Below are positions 6,938 through 12,796 of a stretch of DNA of 15,415 bases, piece by piece. Both the position numbers and the translations under genes were made by a program. Position 1 is the first letter of the stretch, and the number at the start of each line of letters is the position of its first letter. Under the pieces are notes generated by a model that was not told the DNA's origin, made no database searches, and saw only the letters and a list, made by a program, of their open reading frames with translations. Location: positions 1 to 15,415 of the forward strand of contig CAJAYZ010000462.1 in the NCBI GenBank assembly GCA_903949225.1. Reading direction: 5' to 3'. This DNA comes from an uncultured Planctomycetaceae bacterium (GTDB lineage: Bacteria; Planctomycetota; Planctomycetia; Pirellulales; UBA1268).

Positions 6938-6963
6938 TGTTCCATTTTCCAGAACATGGAAAA
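6937..6963. promoter_or_regulatory. Nested palindromic operator upstream of the wHTH gene
   Basis: Two perfect inverted repeats interlock: TTTTCCA-N5-TGGAAAA (6945-6951 with 6957-6963) and ATGTTC-N9-GAACAT (6937-6942 with 6952-6957). TTCCA also occurs as a direct repeat (6940-6944, 6947-6951). The block abuts the TATGAT box and covers the spacer and -35 region, the usual place for an autoregulatory operator. It is strikingly AT-rich compared with its surroundings. Confidence 0.6.
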
Positions 6964-6986
6964 ATTGGGATGCACGGCCGTTGTTT

Positions 6987-7036
6987 CAGCCCCGCACTCA
7001 GACGGGGCTGCTTTGGCTCCTGCCTGCAAAGCCCCG
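6987..7036. other. Alternative-pairing hairpin region between tRNA-Gly and wHTH gene
   Basis: CAGCCCCG (6987-6994) and CGGGGCTG (7003-7010) form a perfect 8-bp stem with an 8-nt loop. CGGGGCT (7003-7009) can instead pair with AGCCCCG (7030-7036). The two folds exclude each other. The region lies downstream of the tRNA terminator and upstream of the regulator promoter, so it may be a second terminator; a switching role is speculative. Confidence 0.4.
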
Positions 7037-7052
7037 CAAAAGAAGGACTTTT

Positions 7053-7067
7053 CGCGGCTTGGCCGCG
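7053..7067 (-). terminator. Hairpin terminator downstream of tRNA-Gly
   Basis: On the minus strand CGCGGC-CAA-GCCGCG forms a perfect 6-bp stem 12 nt beyond the 3' end of the tRNA, followed by AAAAGTCCTTCTTTTG. A weak T-rich stretch appears only a few bases later. It is well placed to end the tRNA transcript. Confidence 0.5.
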
Positions 7068-7079
7068 ACAAAATCAAGA

Positions 7080-7151
7080 GCGGGCGAAGGGACTCGAACC
7101 CTCGACATCCAGCTTGGGAAGCTAGCGCTCTACCAACTGAGCTACGCCCGC
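7080..7151 (-). tRNA. tRNA-Gly (anticodon CCC)
   Basis: The minus strand folds into a complete 72-nt cloverleaf: acceptor GCGGGCG/CGCCCGC, D stem GCTC/GAGC with loop AGTTGGTA, anticodon stem CTAGC/GCTGG with loop TTCCCAA (anticodon CCC after T33), five-base variable loop ATGTC, and T stem GAGGG/CCCTT with loop TTCGAGT. The anticodon reads glycine codon GGG. The 3' CCA is not encoded, so it must be added after transcription. It lies between the AsmA-like gene's terminator and the wHTH locus. Confidence 0.95.
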
Positions 7152-7182
7152 GAACTTTTCAAAGCTTAGCAGACATTTTCCA

Positions 7183-7206
7183 CATGCACGAGGGCCCCTC
7201 GGCATG
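7183..7206 (-). terminator. Hairpin terminator after the AsmA-like gene
   Basis: CATGC-A-CGAGG-GCC-CCTCG-GCATG forms a 10-bp stem with a single bulged A and a 3-nt loop, starting 6 nt beyond the stop codon of the minus-strand gene. The minus strand continues with TGGAAAATGTC rather than a T run, so termination may be partial. Transcription leaving it would run into the tRNA. Confidence 0.55.
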
Positions 7207-7212
7207 CGCGTT

Positions 7213-9249
7213 TCACGGCCCGGCTGGCCCCTGCGGCGGCGCGGCCGGCTGGCCTGGCTGCTCCGGCTGCAACAGCCGACGGAGCAGGCGGCCACGTCGT
7301 GGCCCACCCCCGAGCGGCCCTGCCGGCGCACCCGCTGCCCCCGGCCCGCCCGGCGCCTGCTGGGCTCCCGCGGGCGCGGCTTGCCCTGGCTGCTGGCCGC
7401 TGGCCGCTTCCGCCGTAGCCCGCTGAGCGCGACGGCGGGCCACCTCGTCGATCAGCCCGCCCACCAGGTCGATCACCCGATCGGTCTGAGGCGAATCGGC
7501 CATCTGCGGTGCCAGCCGATCCTTGAGCTCATCGATGATCTGCGCCGTCCCCTGCTTCGGCAGCGGCGCCTCAGCAGGGGCGTCTGCTCCCTCCGCGAGC
7601 GGCCGGGCGTCGGCCCCACCGGCAAACTCCGCCGGCGGCTGATCCTTCGCCGCGGCACGATCGCCACCTGAAAACTCTTGGCCAGCTTGCGGCCCCAGCC
7701 CCGGTCGCTTGATCGGCGACCACCCCGGCCGCGGTGGCGGCGCGGGAAGGGCTTCGGCTTGAGCAGAGGCATTGGCATCGCCCGCCTGAGCACCGCTTGT
7801 TCGAGCTTCGTCGGCGGTGACGTCGGCTCCTTCCTCCTGCCCGGGCGACCAGCCCGGCTGCGGCGGCGGGGATGGCTGCCGTGGCGACGGAGCGCCGGCC
7901 TGGGGCGCGGGCGACTGGCCTCGAGCGGCAGCGGGCCGATTGAGGAGGCGATCGATCGTTCCGGCGATCACGTCGGCGGCGACACCGCGGATCGAGCCGT
8001 CGAAGTCGATCCGCGGCTCACCGAGCTTGCCACCGATCCCGATCGACACCGTCTTGCCGGCAAGCGTGGCGAGCACGGGGCGGTCGGCGGGAAGATCGGC
8101 CGGGAAGGGAAGGGCGAGCTTGAGATCGAGCACCTTGTCGTCGAGCCCCACCGAGCCACTCGACGTGAGGTCGAGCCGGCTCCCGACACGCGCCAGCGGA
8201 AATCCGAACTCGAGCCCCTCGTGCCACATCCGCCGGTCTTCCATCCGGAAGGCAATCTGCGAATCGTCGGCTACGCGGATCGACGTCGGCACCTGGATCC
8301 GACCAGGCAGCGCCGCGAGGATCCCGGTCACCAGCGGCCCCGGGCCAAGGTCGACTGCGTGCATCGTGAGCCTGCCAGAAAACGCCGACTTCTCCGGCAC
8401 CCCCACCGGGAATGTGCCCCCGTCGAGCGCGAGGGAGAATCGGCCGCTGGTGCGCGTGGCATCGGCCAACACCGGCGCGATGTAGGCAAGCACCCCTTGT
8501 GCCACCGCCGGCTCGAGGAGGGCTTCTTCGAGGATCGTCGTCGGCTTGAGCGTCCATTCGCTTGCCTCACCCGACGGCGTGTGGGCGAGGCGGAGCTCGA
8601 CGTCGATCGGATCGCTGATCCACGGATCGGGCGACCAGGGCCCCTCGATCCGGACGCGGGCATCGACAACGTCGAGCACCATGCGGAGGGGCGTCTTCCG
8701 CGGAGGACGGTTGCCTTTGTCCTGATCGCCCTGCTCACCCTGCTCGCCCGGATCGACGAACAGCCCGGTGGCGTTGGAGTTGCGATCCTCGTTGAAGACC
8801 AGATGCGTCTCGAGCCCTTCGACAGTGACGTGCCCGACGTCGCCCCCGGAGAGGAGGAATGCAGCGATGCCGTGGGAGGCCTCGATCCGCTGGATCACCA
8901 CCGGCTCGCGGGCGCCGTTCTGGGGCACCACCACGACATCCTCGAAGACGATCGGCCCGAGCCAGGTGAAGGTGGCCTTTGCCATCTCCACCCGGCCGTG
9001 GAGGTTGGGGACGTTGCGCGACACCCACGCGGTCACCCGCGAAGGCTCCGAAAGCCACCACGGCACCACCGCCCCGCCAAGGAGGATCAAGCCGAGCAAC
9101 ACCAGCCCCCCCGTGGCCAGCACGCCGGTCCAAGATCCCTTCGCGGCAGCGGTCGGCGGAGCAGCGAGCGTGTCGGTCGGCATGGCACCAGCGGAGGAGG
9201 AAGAAGACGGGAGGGAAGCAGAGGCGTCAGGGTGAATGCGATCTGTCAT
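7213..9249 (-). CDS. Single-pass AsmA/TamB-like envelope protein with Pro/Ala/Gln-rich C-terminal region
   Basis: Large envelope protein of 678 residues. A Ser/Ala-rich cytoplasmic stretch (1-40) precedes one transmembrane helix (43-66, GVLATGGLVLLGLILLGGAV, then VPWWL). The periplasmic part from about 67 to 435 has the alternating pattern of AsmA/TamB-type beta-rich proteins, which bridge or organise the envelope: VSRNVPNLHGRVEMAKATFTW, VTVEGLETHLVF, then DSQIAFRMEDRRM and LDLTSSGSVGLDDKVLDLKL near its end, and IGIGGKLGEPRIDFDGSIRG. From about 436 on, Pro/Ala/Gln-rich low-complexity sequence dominates, with PGWSP twice (about 464 and 507), interrupted by a helical segment IIDELKDRLAPQM and DRVIDLVGGLIDEVARRRAQ, then a basic GPRRGRLLRRLL. 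ATG 9249 has AGGTGA about 9 nt upstream. The envelope placement is firm; the AsmA relation is an inference from pattern, not from a strong motif. Confidence 0.88.
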   Translation of the reverse strand: MTDRIHPDASASLPSSSSSAGAMPTDTLAAPPTAAAKGSWTGVLATGGLVLLGLILLGGAVVPWWLSEPSRVTAWVSRNVPNLHGRVEMAKATFTWLGPIVFEDVVVVPQNGAREPVVIQRIEASHGIAAFLLSGGDVGHVTVEGLETHLVFNEDRNSNATGLFVDPGEQGEQGDQDKGNRPPRKTPLRMVLDVVDARVRIEGPWSPDPWISDPIDVELRLAHTPSGEASEWTLKPTTILEEALLEPAVAQGVLAYIAPVLADATRTSGRFSLALDGGTFPVGVPEKSAFSGRLTMHAVDLGPGPLVTGILAALPGRIQVPTSIRVADDSQIAFRMEDRRMWHEGLEFGFPLARVGSRLDLTSSGSVGLDDKVLDLKLALPFPADLPADRPVLATLAGKTVSIGIGGKLGEPRIDFDGSIRGVAADVIAGTIDRLLNRPAAARGQSPAPQAGAPSPRQPSPPPQPGWSPGQEEGADVTADEARTSGAQAGDANASAQAEALPAPPPRPGWSPIKRPGLGPQAGQEFSGGDRAAAKDQPPAEFAGGADARPLAEGADAPAEAPLPKQGTAQIIDELKDRLAPQMADSPQTDRVIDLVGGLIDEVARRRAQRATAEAASGQQPGQAAPAGAQQAPGGPGAAGAPAGPLGGGPRRGRLLRRLLQPEQPGQPAAPPQGPAGP

Positions 9250-9303
9250 GACAGTGAATCACCTGCGGGCGTCGCCGGGCTCGGGTCGACGGAAGTCGGT
9301 TCA

Positions 9304-9309
9304 TCCTAC
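9304..9309 (-). promoter_or_regulatory. Putative -10 box (TAGGAT) for the AsmA-like gene
   Basis: The minus strand reads GGTAGGATGAACC, with TAGGAT 54 bp before the ATG at 9249. The same hexamer precedes the marC-like and cytochrome genes. No -35 is recognisable. The rest of the 9250-9424 gap holds the AGGTGA ribosome site and nothing else I can identify. Confidence 0.35.
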
Positions 9310-9424
9310 CGAGGGGGAGGACGGGAAAAAGGAGTCATGGAGCAGCGGCCAGAAGGCCGGCGGGAACGCCCCCGCGACTGTACGGGGCAGGGCGGGGAAA
9401 AGTTGGCGGGATCGCGCCGGGCGC

Positions 9425-9459
9425 AAAAAAAACCGGGCCCCCCTTGCGGGAGGCCCGGT
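9425..9459 (-). terminator. Strong intrinsic terminator of the Cys/His repeat protein gene
   Basis: On the minus strand ACCGGGCC (9459-9452) pairs with GGCCCGGT (9439-9432), with CCC/GGG inside after one mismatch and a 4-nt loop, followed by an unbroken run of eight Ts (9432-9425). It lies 95 bp past the stop codon of the minus-strand gene. A classic Rho-independent terminator and one of the clearest in the window. Confidence 0.92.
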
Positions 9460-9554
9460 CTGGATTGGGACGACTCTTGCGAGCCATCGTTGAATCCCCG
9501 CGACGATCGACCCGTGCCTCAGGGCAGGCAAGCGAGGGACGATCGCCGGACGAT

Positions 9555-10241
9555 TCAGGTGCCGACGGCGGCCGGAGCAGCCGGGGCCTCGGTCGGAACA
9601 GCCGGGACGGCCGGAGCAGCAACCGGAGCAGCCTCGGTCGGCACGCCCTCGGAGATCACGCTGGCACCGCTGCAGTCGCCGTTCGGGCAACCACCGGAAA
9701 CCATGCCACCCTCGACGGCGTAGCCAGCCGAGTCACCACCGCAGCTCGAGCAACCGCTCGAAACGGCACCACCCTCGACCATCTCGCTGCCACCGCAGCT
9801 CGAGCAACCGCTCGAAGCGGGAGCCGAGTCGCCACAGCTCGAGCAGCCACTCGAAGCCGGGGCGGCATCGCCACAGCTGCCGCAGCCGCTGTCGCAGGCC
9901 GGAGCGGCCGGGGCGGCGGCACCGTGGCAACCACGGGAAGCCTTCTTGGCGTGGAGCTTGGCGAGAAGGCCAACACGCTTCTTGCCGTGGCAGCTGGCAG
10001 CAGCGGCCGGAGCGGGAGCCGGAGCCGGAGCAGCCTCGCAGCCCGAATCACAAGCCGGAGCGGCTTCGGCAGCCGCAGCGCCGTGGCAGCCCTTCTTGGC
10101 GTGGAGCTTGGCGAGCAGACCACCGCCCGCCTTGCGGCCATGACAACCGTGGCCGGCAACCGCACCCGACTCACCGCCGACGAGGCCGATGGCGACCAGC
10201 GCGACGAGCATCGCAACCGCGGAACCGAGGAAACGCTTCAT
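9555..10241 (-). CDS. Secreted Cys/His repeat protein, function unknown
   Basis: Exported protein of 228 residues with 17 cysteines after the signal peptide. Residues 1-29 are the signal (MKRFLGSAVAMLVALVAIGL, then an AVAG-type cleavage region). Two similar modules follow, each a CHG tripeptide, GLLAKLHAKK, a second GCHG and ACDSGC. Then come three SSGCSSCG(G/D) units, a GCPNGDC unit, and an Ala/Pro/Val tail. CHG occurs four times and CxxC four times, an arrangement that could bind metal or form disulphides. There is no CxxCH heme motif. I recall Cys-rich secreted proteins with similar LF/LLxKLxxKK modules from planctomycetes, none with a known function. The ATG has a strong CTGGAGA site at good spacing. 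A TTGACA promoter, a long structured leader and a strong terminator suggest a single-gene, well-expressed unit. Confidence 0.88.
   Translation of the reverse strand: MKRFLGSAVAMLVALVAIGLVGGESGAVAGHGCHGRKAGGGLLAKLHAKKGCHGAAAAEAAPACDSGCEAAPAPAPAPAAAASCHGKKRVGLLAKLHAKKASRGCHGAAAPAAPACDSGCGSCGDAAPASSGCSSCGDSAPASSGCSSCGGSEMVEGGAVSSGCSSCGGDSAGYAVEGGMVSGGCPNGDCSGASVISEGVPTEAAPVAAPAVPAVPTEAPAAPAAVGT
9736..9855. repeat. 27-bp direct repeats encoding SSGCSSCGG units
   Basis: Three copies lie at 9736-9762, 9790-9816 and 9829-9855. The first two are identical over all 27 bases; the third differs at a handful of mostly third-codon positions. Each contains a CTCGAGC core. They encode the GCSSC units of the Cys/His repeat protein and suggest recent unit duplication. 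Confidence 0.85.
9941..10115. repeat. Pair of identical 25-bp segments 150 bp apart encoding LLAKLHAKK
   Basis: The same 25 bases, beginning CCTTCTTGGCGTGGAGC, occur at 9941-9965 and 10091-10115. The 150-bp spacing equals 50 codons, the length of the CHG-LLAKLHAKK-CHG-CDSGC module, so the gene's N-terminal half arose by an in-frame tandem duplication. Confidence 0.85.
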
Positions 10242-10386
10242 ATCTATTCTCCAGGAAGAAAAAATCGGACGCTACGCGACCCGAATCAGCCGTCACGAAC
10301 CGCTTCTGATCCGGGACGGCCACCGGACCGCAGCAAAGACGTTGCCAGTCCGGATGGCGTCAGCCACCCAGAGCGGAGAGCCCCAC

Positions 10387-10431
10387 GTCGGAACACTCCG
10401 ACAACCAGCGGCACTGCCCTGTAAGTGCTGC
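10387..10431 (-). other. Structured 5' leader hairpins upstream of the Cys/His repeat gene
   Basis: Two stems lie in the leader predicted from the 10471-10498 promoter. One is GTCGGA/TCCGAC (10387-10392 with 10397-10402), a perfect 6-bp stem with a 4-nt loop. The other is 10408-10415 with 10424-10431, an 8-bp stem including one G-T pair. Leader length to the start codon is about 220 nt. I do not recognise a riboswitch class. Confidence 0.45.
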
Positions 10432-10470
10432 GGGTTGGCGAAAGATTGCCGTCTAGGGAATCTGGGTAGA

Positions 10471-10498
10471 AGGCTAACAGCCGGGGGGGAGGTGTCAA
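10471..10498 (-). promoter_or_regulatory. Sigma-70-type promoter (TTGACA-16-TAGCCT) for the Cys/His repeat gene
   Basis: On the minus strand a perfect TTGACA (10498-10493) is followed after 16 nt by TAGCCT (10476-10471). The spacer is C-rich. Transcription would begin near 10464, giving a leader of about 220 nt before the ATG at 10241. This is the only perfect -35 seen in the window. Confidence 0.55.
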
Positions 10499-10583
10499 GA
10501 ACCGGTCCCGGCCGCGGCCTCACCACAAAGAGGGGTTCTAGCCGGTCGTCTGGGCCGTCTGTGCCAGGAATACCGGCGATGGA

Positions 10584-10601
10584 GGGGGGGAGTGGGGGGG
10601 G
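10584..10601 (+). other. G-run pair with quadruplex potential
   Basis: Runs of seven and eight G (10584-10590, 10594-10601) separated by AGT can supply four GGG tracts with short loops on the plus strand. They lie in the non-coding gap between the Cys/His gene's promoter and the lipoprotein gene's terminator. The rest of 10499-10620 shows nothing recognisable. Confidence 0.35.
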
Positions 10602-10620
10602 AAGGCACGCCTCAAAATGC

Positions 10621-10671
10621 AAAAAAAGGCGACCGGGGGGGAATCCCTCCCGGTCGCCTGCAAGGTTTTTT
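10621..10671. terminator. Strong bidirectional intrinsic terminator after the lipoprotein gene
   Basis: GGCGACCGGG (10628-10637) pairs perfectly with CCCGGTCGCC (10649-10658); further G-C and G-T pairs extend the stem to about 14 bp with a 3-nt loop. The minus strand then has seven Ts (10627-10621), and on the plus strand a T run follows at about 10666-10670. It ends the lipoprotein transcript. A further perfect 8-bp hairpin, CCGGCGGG/CCCGCCGG (10684-10704), sits right after that gene's stop. Confidence 0.9.
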
Positions 10672-10708
10672 GTGCTCTTTCGGCCGGCGGGCAAGGCCCG
10701 CCGGGAAC

Positions 10709-11413
10709 TCAGCGGCGGCGCTCGCCCCCCGGCTGGGCGGCAGTCGCGGCGGCCGGCTGTGCCGGGGTGGCCGGCGCAACGGTGGTGCCGGAGGTCGAGG
10801 CGGGGGAATCCCCGTCGGCCTGCTCGGCGGCCTGGGCCCGACGCTGCATCTCGACGGCCACCATCTCCTGCTTCGCGATCATGTCATCCGGGTCTTCGAA
10901 GTTCAGCAGGAGCGGATCCATGTCGTCGAACACCTTCATGGCCATGCCCACAACCCGCCAGCCCTCCGGATCGAGACGGACGACCCAGACGATGTTTTCG
11001 TTGCTCTCCTGGCCGGTTTCGTCGACGTCGGACCAGACCGTCCCGACATGGACGAGCTCGCCGGAGTCGCCGATCGACTCGCAAGCCTTCACCTGATAGC
11101 GGGCGGAGGGGTTCACCGGGGGCGCGACGGTGAGGCCGAGCTCCTCGGTCTTCGTCCGCGCTACCGTGGTCAGCATCGACGACGCGGCCGCGTCGTCACC
11201 CCGCTTGATCGCCTCAAGGAACTCCACCACCGTCGCCTTGGCCGATTCGGTTCCCCCCGACTTCGCCCCGGCCGTCGCCGCTCCCCCGCCGCCGGAGCAG
11301 CCGGAGAGGACGATGGCGGAAACCGCGGCGCAGCCAGCAAGGAAGCTGGCCGTCCAGAGAGACCAGCGGCCGACGTGCGAGGTGGCAGGGGGGCAGTGGG
11401 GTTTGAGGCTCAT
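10709..11413 (-). CDS. Lipoprotein with NTF2-like domain, function unknown
   Basis: Predicted lipoprotein of 234 residues. After a basic N-terminus (to R16), a hydrophobic segment WTASFLAGCAAVSAIVLSGC ends in the lipobox LSGC, with C39 as the lipidated residue. A Gly/Ala linker leads to a domain at about 52-160 that resembles the NTF2-like fold seen in small lipoproteins: ESAKATVVEFLEAIKRGD as the first helix, then WVVRLDPEGWRVVGMAMK in the final strands. The C-terminal 70 residues are acidic, then Ala/Thr/Pro-rich and disordered-looking, ending GGERRR. I chose ATG 11413 because GGAG lies 6 nt upstream; an in-frame ATG at 11425 would add MESK but has poor spacing. It is divergent from the cytochrome gene and followed by two hairpins, the second a strong terminator. 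No ligand or enzyme activity can be inferred. Confidence 0.88.
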   Translation of the reverse strand: MSLKPHCPPATSHVGRWSLWTASFLAGCAAVSAIVLSGCSGGGGAATAGAKSGGTESAKATVVEFLEAIKRGDDAAASSMLTTVARTKTEELGLTVAPPVNPSARYQVKACESIGDSGELVHVGTVWSDVDETGQESNENIVWVVRLDPEGWRVVGMAMKVFDDMDPLLLNFEDPDDMIAKQEMVAVEMQRRAQAAEQADGDSPASTSGTTVAPATPAQPAAATAAQPGGERRR

Positions 11414-11505
11414 CTTGGACTCCATTCCGGCTTGTTTTGAAGGGTCGTGTCGTTTCGGCGGGCCTCGATCAAAAGGCGGCCTGCCGGCGGGAACGATCGG
11501 GGCGG

Positions 11506-11534
11506 AGAGTGACGACGCCGGCGATGCTGGTCAA
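11506..11534 (-). promoter_or_regulatory. Weak promoter candidate (TTGACC-17-CACTCT) for the lipoprotein gene
   Basis: The minus strand has TTGACC (11534-11529) and, 17 nt on, CACTCT (11511-11506). The -35 is good and the -10 poor. It lies about 90 bp before the lipoprotein start, in the gap shared with the divergent cytochrome gene. Confidence 0.3.
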
Positions 11535-11556
11535 GGTGCAAAACAGACGGAGAAAT

Positions 11557-11577
11557 GGCCGCCAGCGAGTGGCGGCC
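11557..11577. other. Perfect 8-bp hairpin in the divergent lipoprotein/cytochrome gap
   Basis: GGCCGCCA (11557-11564) pairs with TGGCGGCC (11570-11577) around a 5-nt loop. It lies between the putative promoters of the two divergent genes. No T run follows on either strand, so it could be a protein-binding palindrome or a structural element. Confidence 0.4.
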
Positions 11578-11591
11578 CCCGGTCAGAGCGA

Positions 11592-11597
11592 TAGGAT
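11592..11597 (+). promoter_or_regulatory. Putative -10 box (TAGGAT) for the cytochrome gene
   Basis: TAGGAT occurs 73 bp before the preferred ATG at 11671. It overlaps an in-frame ATG at 11596, which argues against using that ATG as the start if this promoter is real. No -35 is evident. Confidence 0.3.
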
Positions 11598-11670
11598 GGG
11601 CGGTTTAGTGCCCCCCTCTGCCCTGCTCCTTCTCTTCCTCCCCTCCCGTCGTTTCCGGGGATCCGCTGCC

Positions 11671-12777
11671 ATGGATTCGGTCATGGATGATTCGGGCTTG
11701 GATATGGATATGGACATGGATCCAAACACGGCGCCTCGACGCCAGCCTCTCCTCCCGATGGCGTCCCCTGGGCTTTGCTCCCTCCCGTCTCCCGGCGCTC
11801 CGCGGATCGTCTTGCCGGGGGTGATCGTGCTCGTGGCGATCGCGCTGGCTCTCGGTGCGGCGATCGGCGACGCGGCTCAGGGGGGACGACGTCCCCGGGA
11901 ACGGCAACGGGCCAAGCCTCCGGCGGTCAAGGACTGGGACAAGACGTCGAAATCGGCTTTTCTCGACGACGCCTTCACCACCCTCGAAGGGGAACGCCCC
12001 GATTTCGTCGCCACGTCGTCGGCGCGGTTGGCCGGACCGAACAGCGGCGCGGTGGCAGGCAGTGGAGAAAGTGGCGGCGGCTTTCGCTGGTCGGGGCTGT
12101 TCTCTCCCGACACGCTCGCCGACGAGGTGAAGGAGCAGCGGAAGGTGGTTGCCGCGGCGGTCGCCTCCGCCTCGGAGTTCAAGGGAGGGGGCTATGAGAA
12201 GGCCCGCGAGGCCTTCAGCTCGATCGCGCTGGCATTCGGGGTGATCGCCGCCCACGACGGCGATGTGCGATGGAAGAAGGACGCCGAGAACGCCCGCGAC
12301 CTCTTCGCCCGCGTCGGATTCAATTGCAAGGTGGGGACCGACGGCTCGTTCGCCGAAGCGAAGGCCCGGGCCGCAGACCTCGAAGCCCTTCTCGATGGCG
12401 GCTCCCCCGAGAAAAAGGCAGACCGGGAGGAAGATTTCGCCTGGAGCCAGGTGGCCGCTCGGCCGGCTCTCATGAGCCGTCTTGATGCAGCCGAGCAGGT
12501 GGCCGGGGGGATCGTCGCCTCCAAGGATGCCTTCGAAAAGCAGGTCGATGCCCTCCTCCGCGAGGTGGAGCTGGTCGCTGCGATCGGGGAGGTGATCCAG
12601 CAGAAGGCTTTCGAGTACCACGACGACGACACCTACCGGGGCTATGCCGCCGCGATGCGCGATGCGGCCGTGCGGGCCCGCGACGCCGCGCGGCGGGCCG
12701 ACTACGATGCCGTCCGGGCTGCGGTCGGTGATCTCAAGAAATCGTGTGACACCTGTCACGGCGACTACCGCAGCTGA
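11671..12777 (+). CDS. Membrane-anchored cytochrome c'-like protein with C-terminal CxxCH
   Basis: c-type cytochrome of 368 residues, expected on the periplasmic side. A single hydrophobic segment (46-66, IVLPGVIVLVAIALALGAAIG) follows an unusual N-terminus with an alternating Asp-Met run (DMDMDMD at 11-17). The heme site is CDTCH at 359-363, five residues before the end, the position typical of cytochrome c' four-helix bundles; the helical region at about 245-368 fits that fold. A second helical segment at about 135-240 (YEKAREAFSSIALAFGVIA, then DGDVRWKKDA and DLFARVGFNCKVGTDGSF) resembles a similar unit without a heme motif. Redox partner and axial ligation cannot be told from sequence. 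The start is uncertain: ATG 11671 has GGGGAT upstream, while ATGs at 11596 and 11683 are also in frame. The ClpP-like gene follows after 19 bp. Confidence 0.88.
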   Translation: MDSVMDDSGLDMDMDMDPNTAPRRQPLLPMASPGLCSLPSPGAPRIVLPGVIVLVAIALALGAAIGDAAQGGRRPRERQRAKPPAVKDWDKTSKSAFLDDAFTTLEGERPDFVATSSARLAGPNSGAVAGSGESGGGFRWSGLFSPDTLADEVKEQRKVVAAAVASASEFKGGGYEKAREAFSSIALAFGVIAAHDGDVRWKKDAENARDLFARVGFNCKVGTDGSFAEAKARAADLEALLDGGSPEKKADREEDFAWSQVAARPALMSRLDAAEQVAGGIVASKDAFEKQVDALLREVELVAAIGEVIQQKAFEYHDDDTYRGYAAAMRDAAVRARDAARRADYDAVRAAVGDLKKSCDTCHGDYRS

Positions 12778-12796
12778 CCCAAAGGACCTGTCGCGT

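Noticed and set aside
7080..7151. tRNA-Gly as an integration site for the regulator/remnant locus
   Set aside because: I looked for a second copy of the tRNA 3' end near 5950-6050 and found none, and there is no integrase gene.
7678..9723. Very long plus-strand open frame opposite the AsmA-like and Cys/His genes
   Set aside because: It is antisense to two well-supported genes, spans their terminator, and its translation is Arg/His/Pro-rich with no domain; GC-rich codon bias leaves such frames open.
9736..10115. Short repeats as a CRISPR array
   Set aside because: The repeats lie in frame inside a signal-peptide-bearing gene, are irregularly spaced and encode peptide modules; no cas gene is nearby.
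9555..10241. Cys/His repeat protein as a multiheme cytochrome
   Set aside because: No CxxCH is present: CHG triplets are not preceded by a Cys at the right distance, and CxxC units are not followed by His.
11596..11670. Earlier in-frame ATG for the cytochrome gene
   Set aside because: It lacks a ribosome site and overlaps a TAGGAT box; the added residues would place a second hydrophobic stretch ahead of the clear transmembrane helix.
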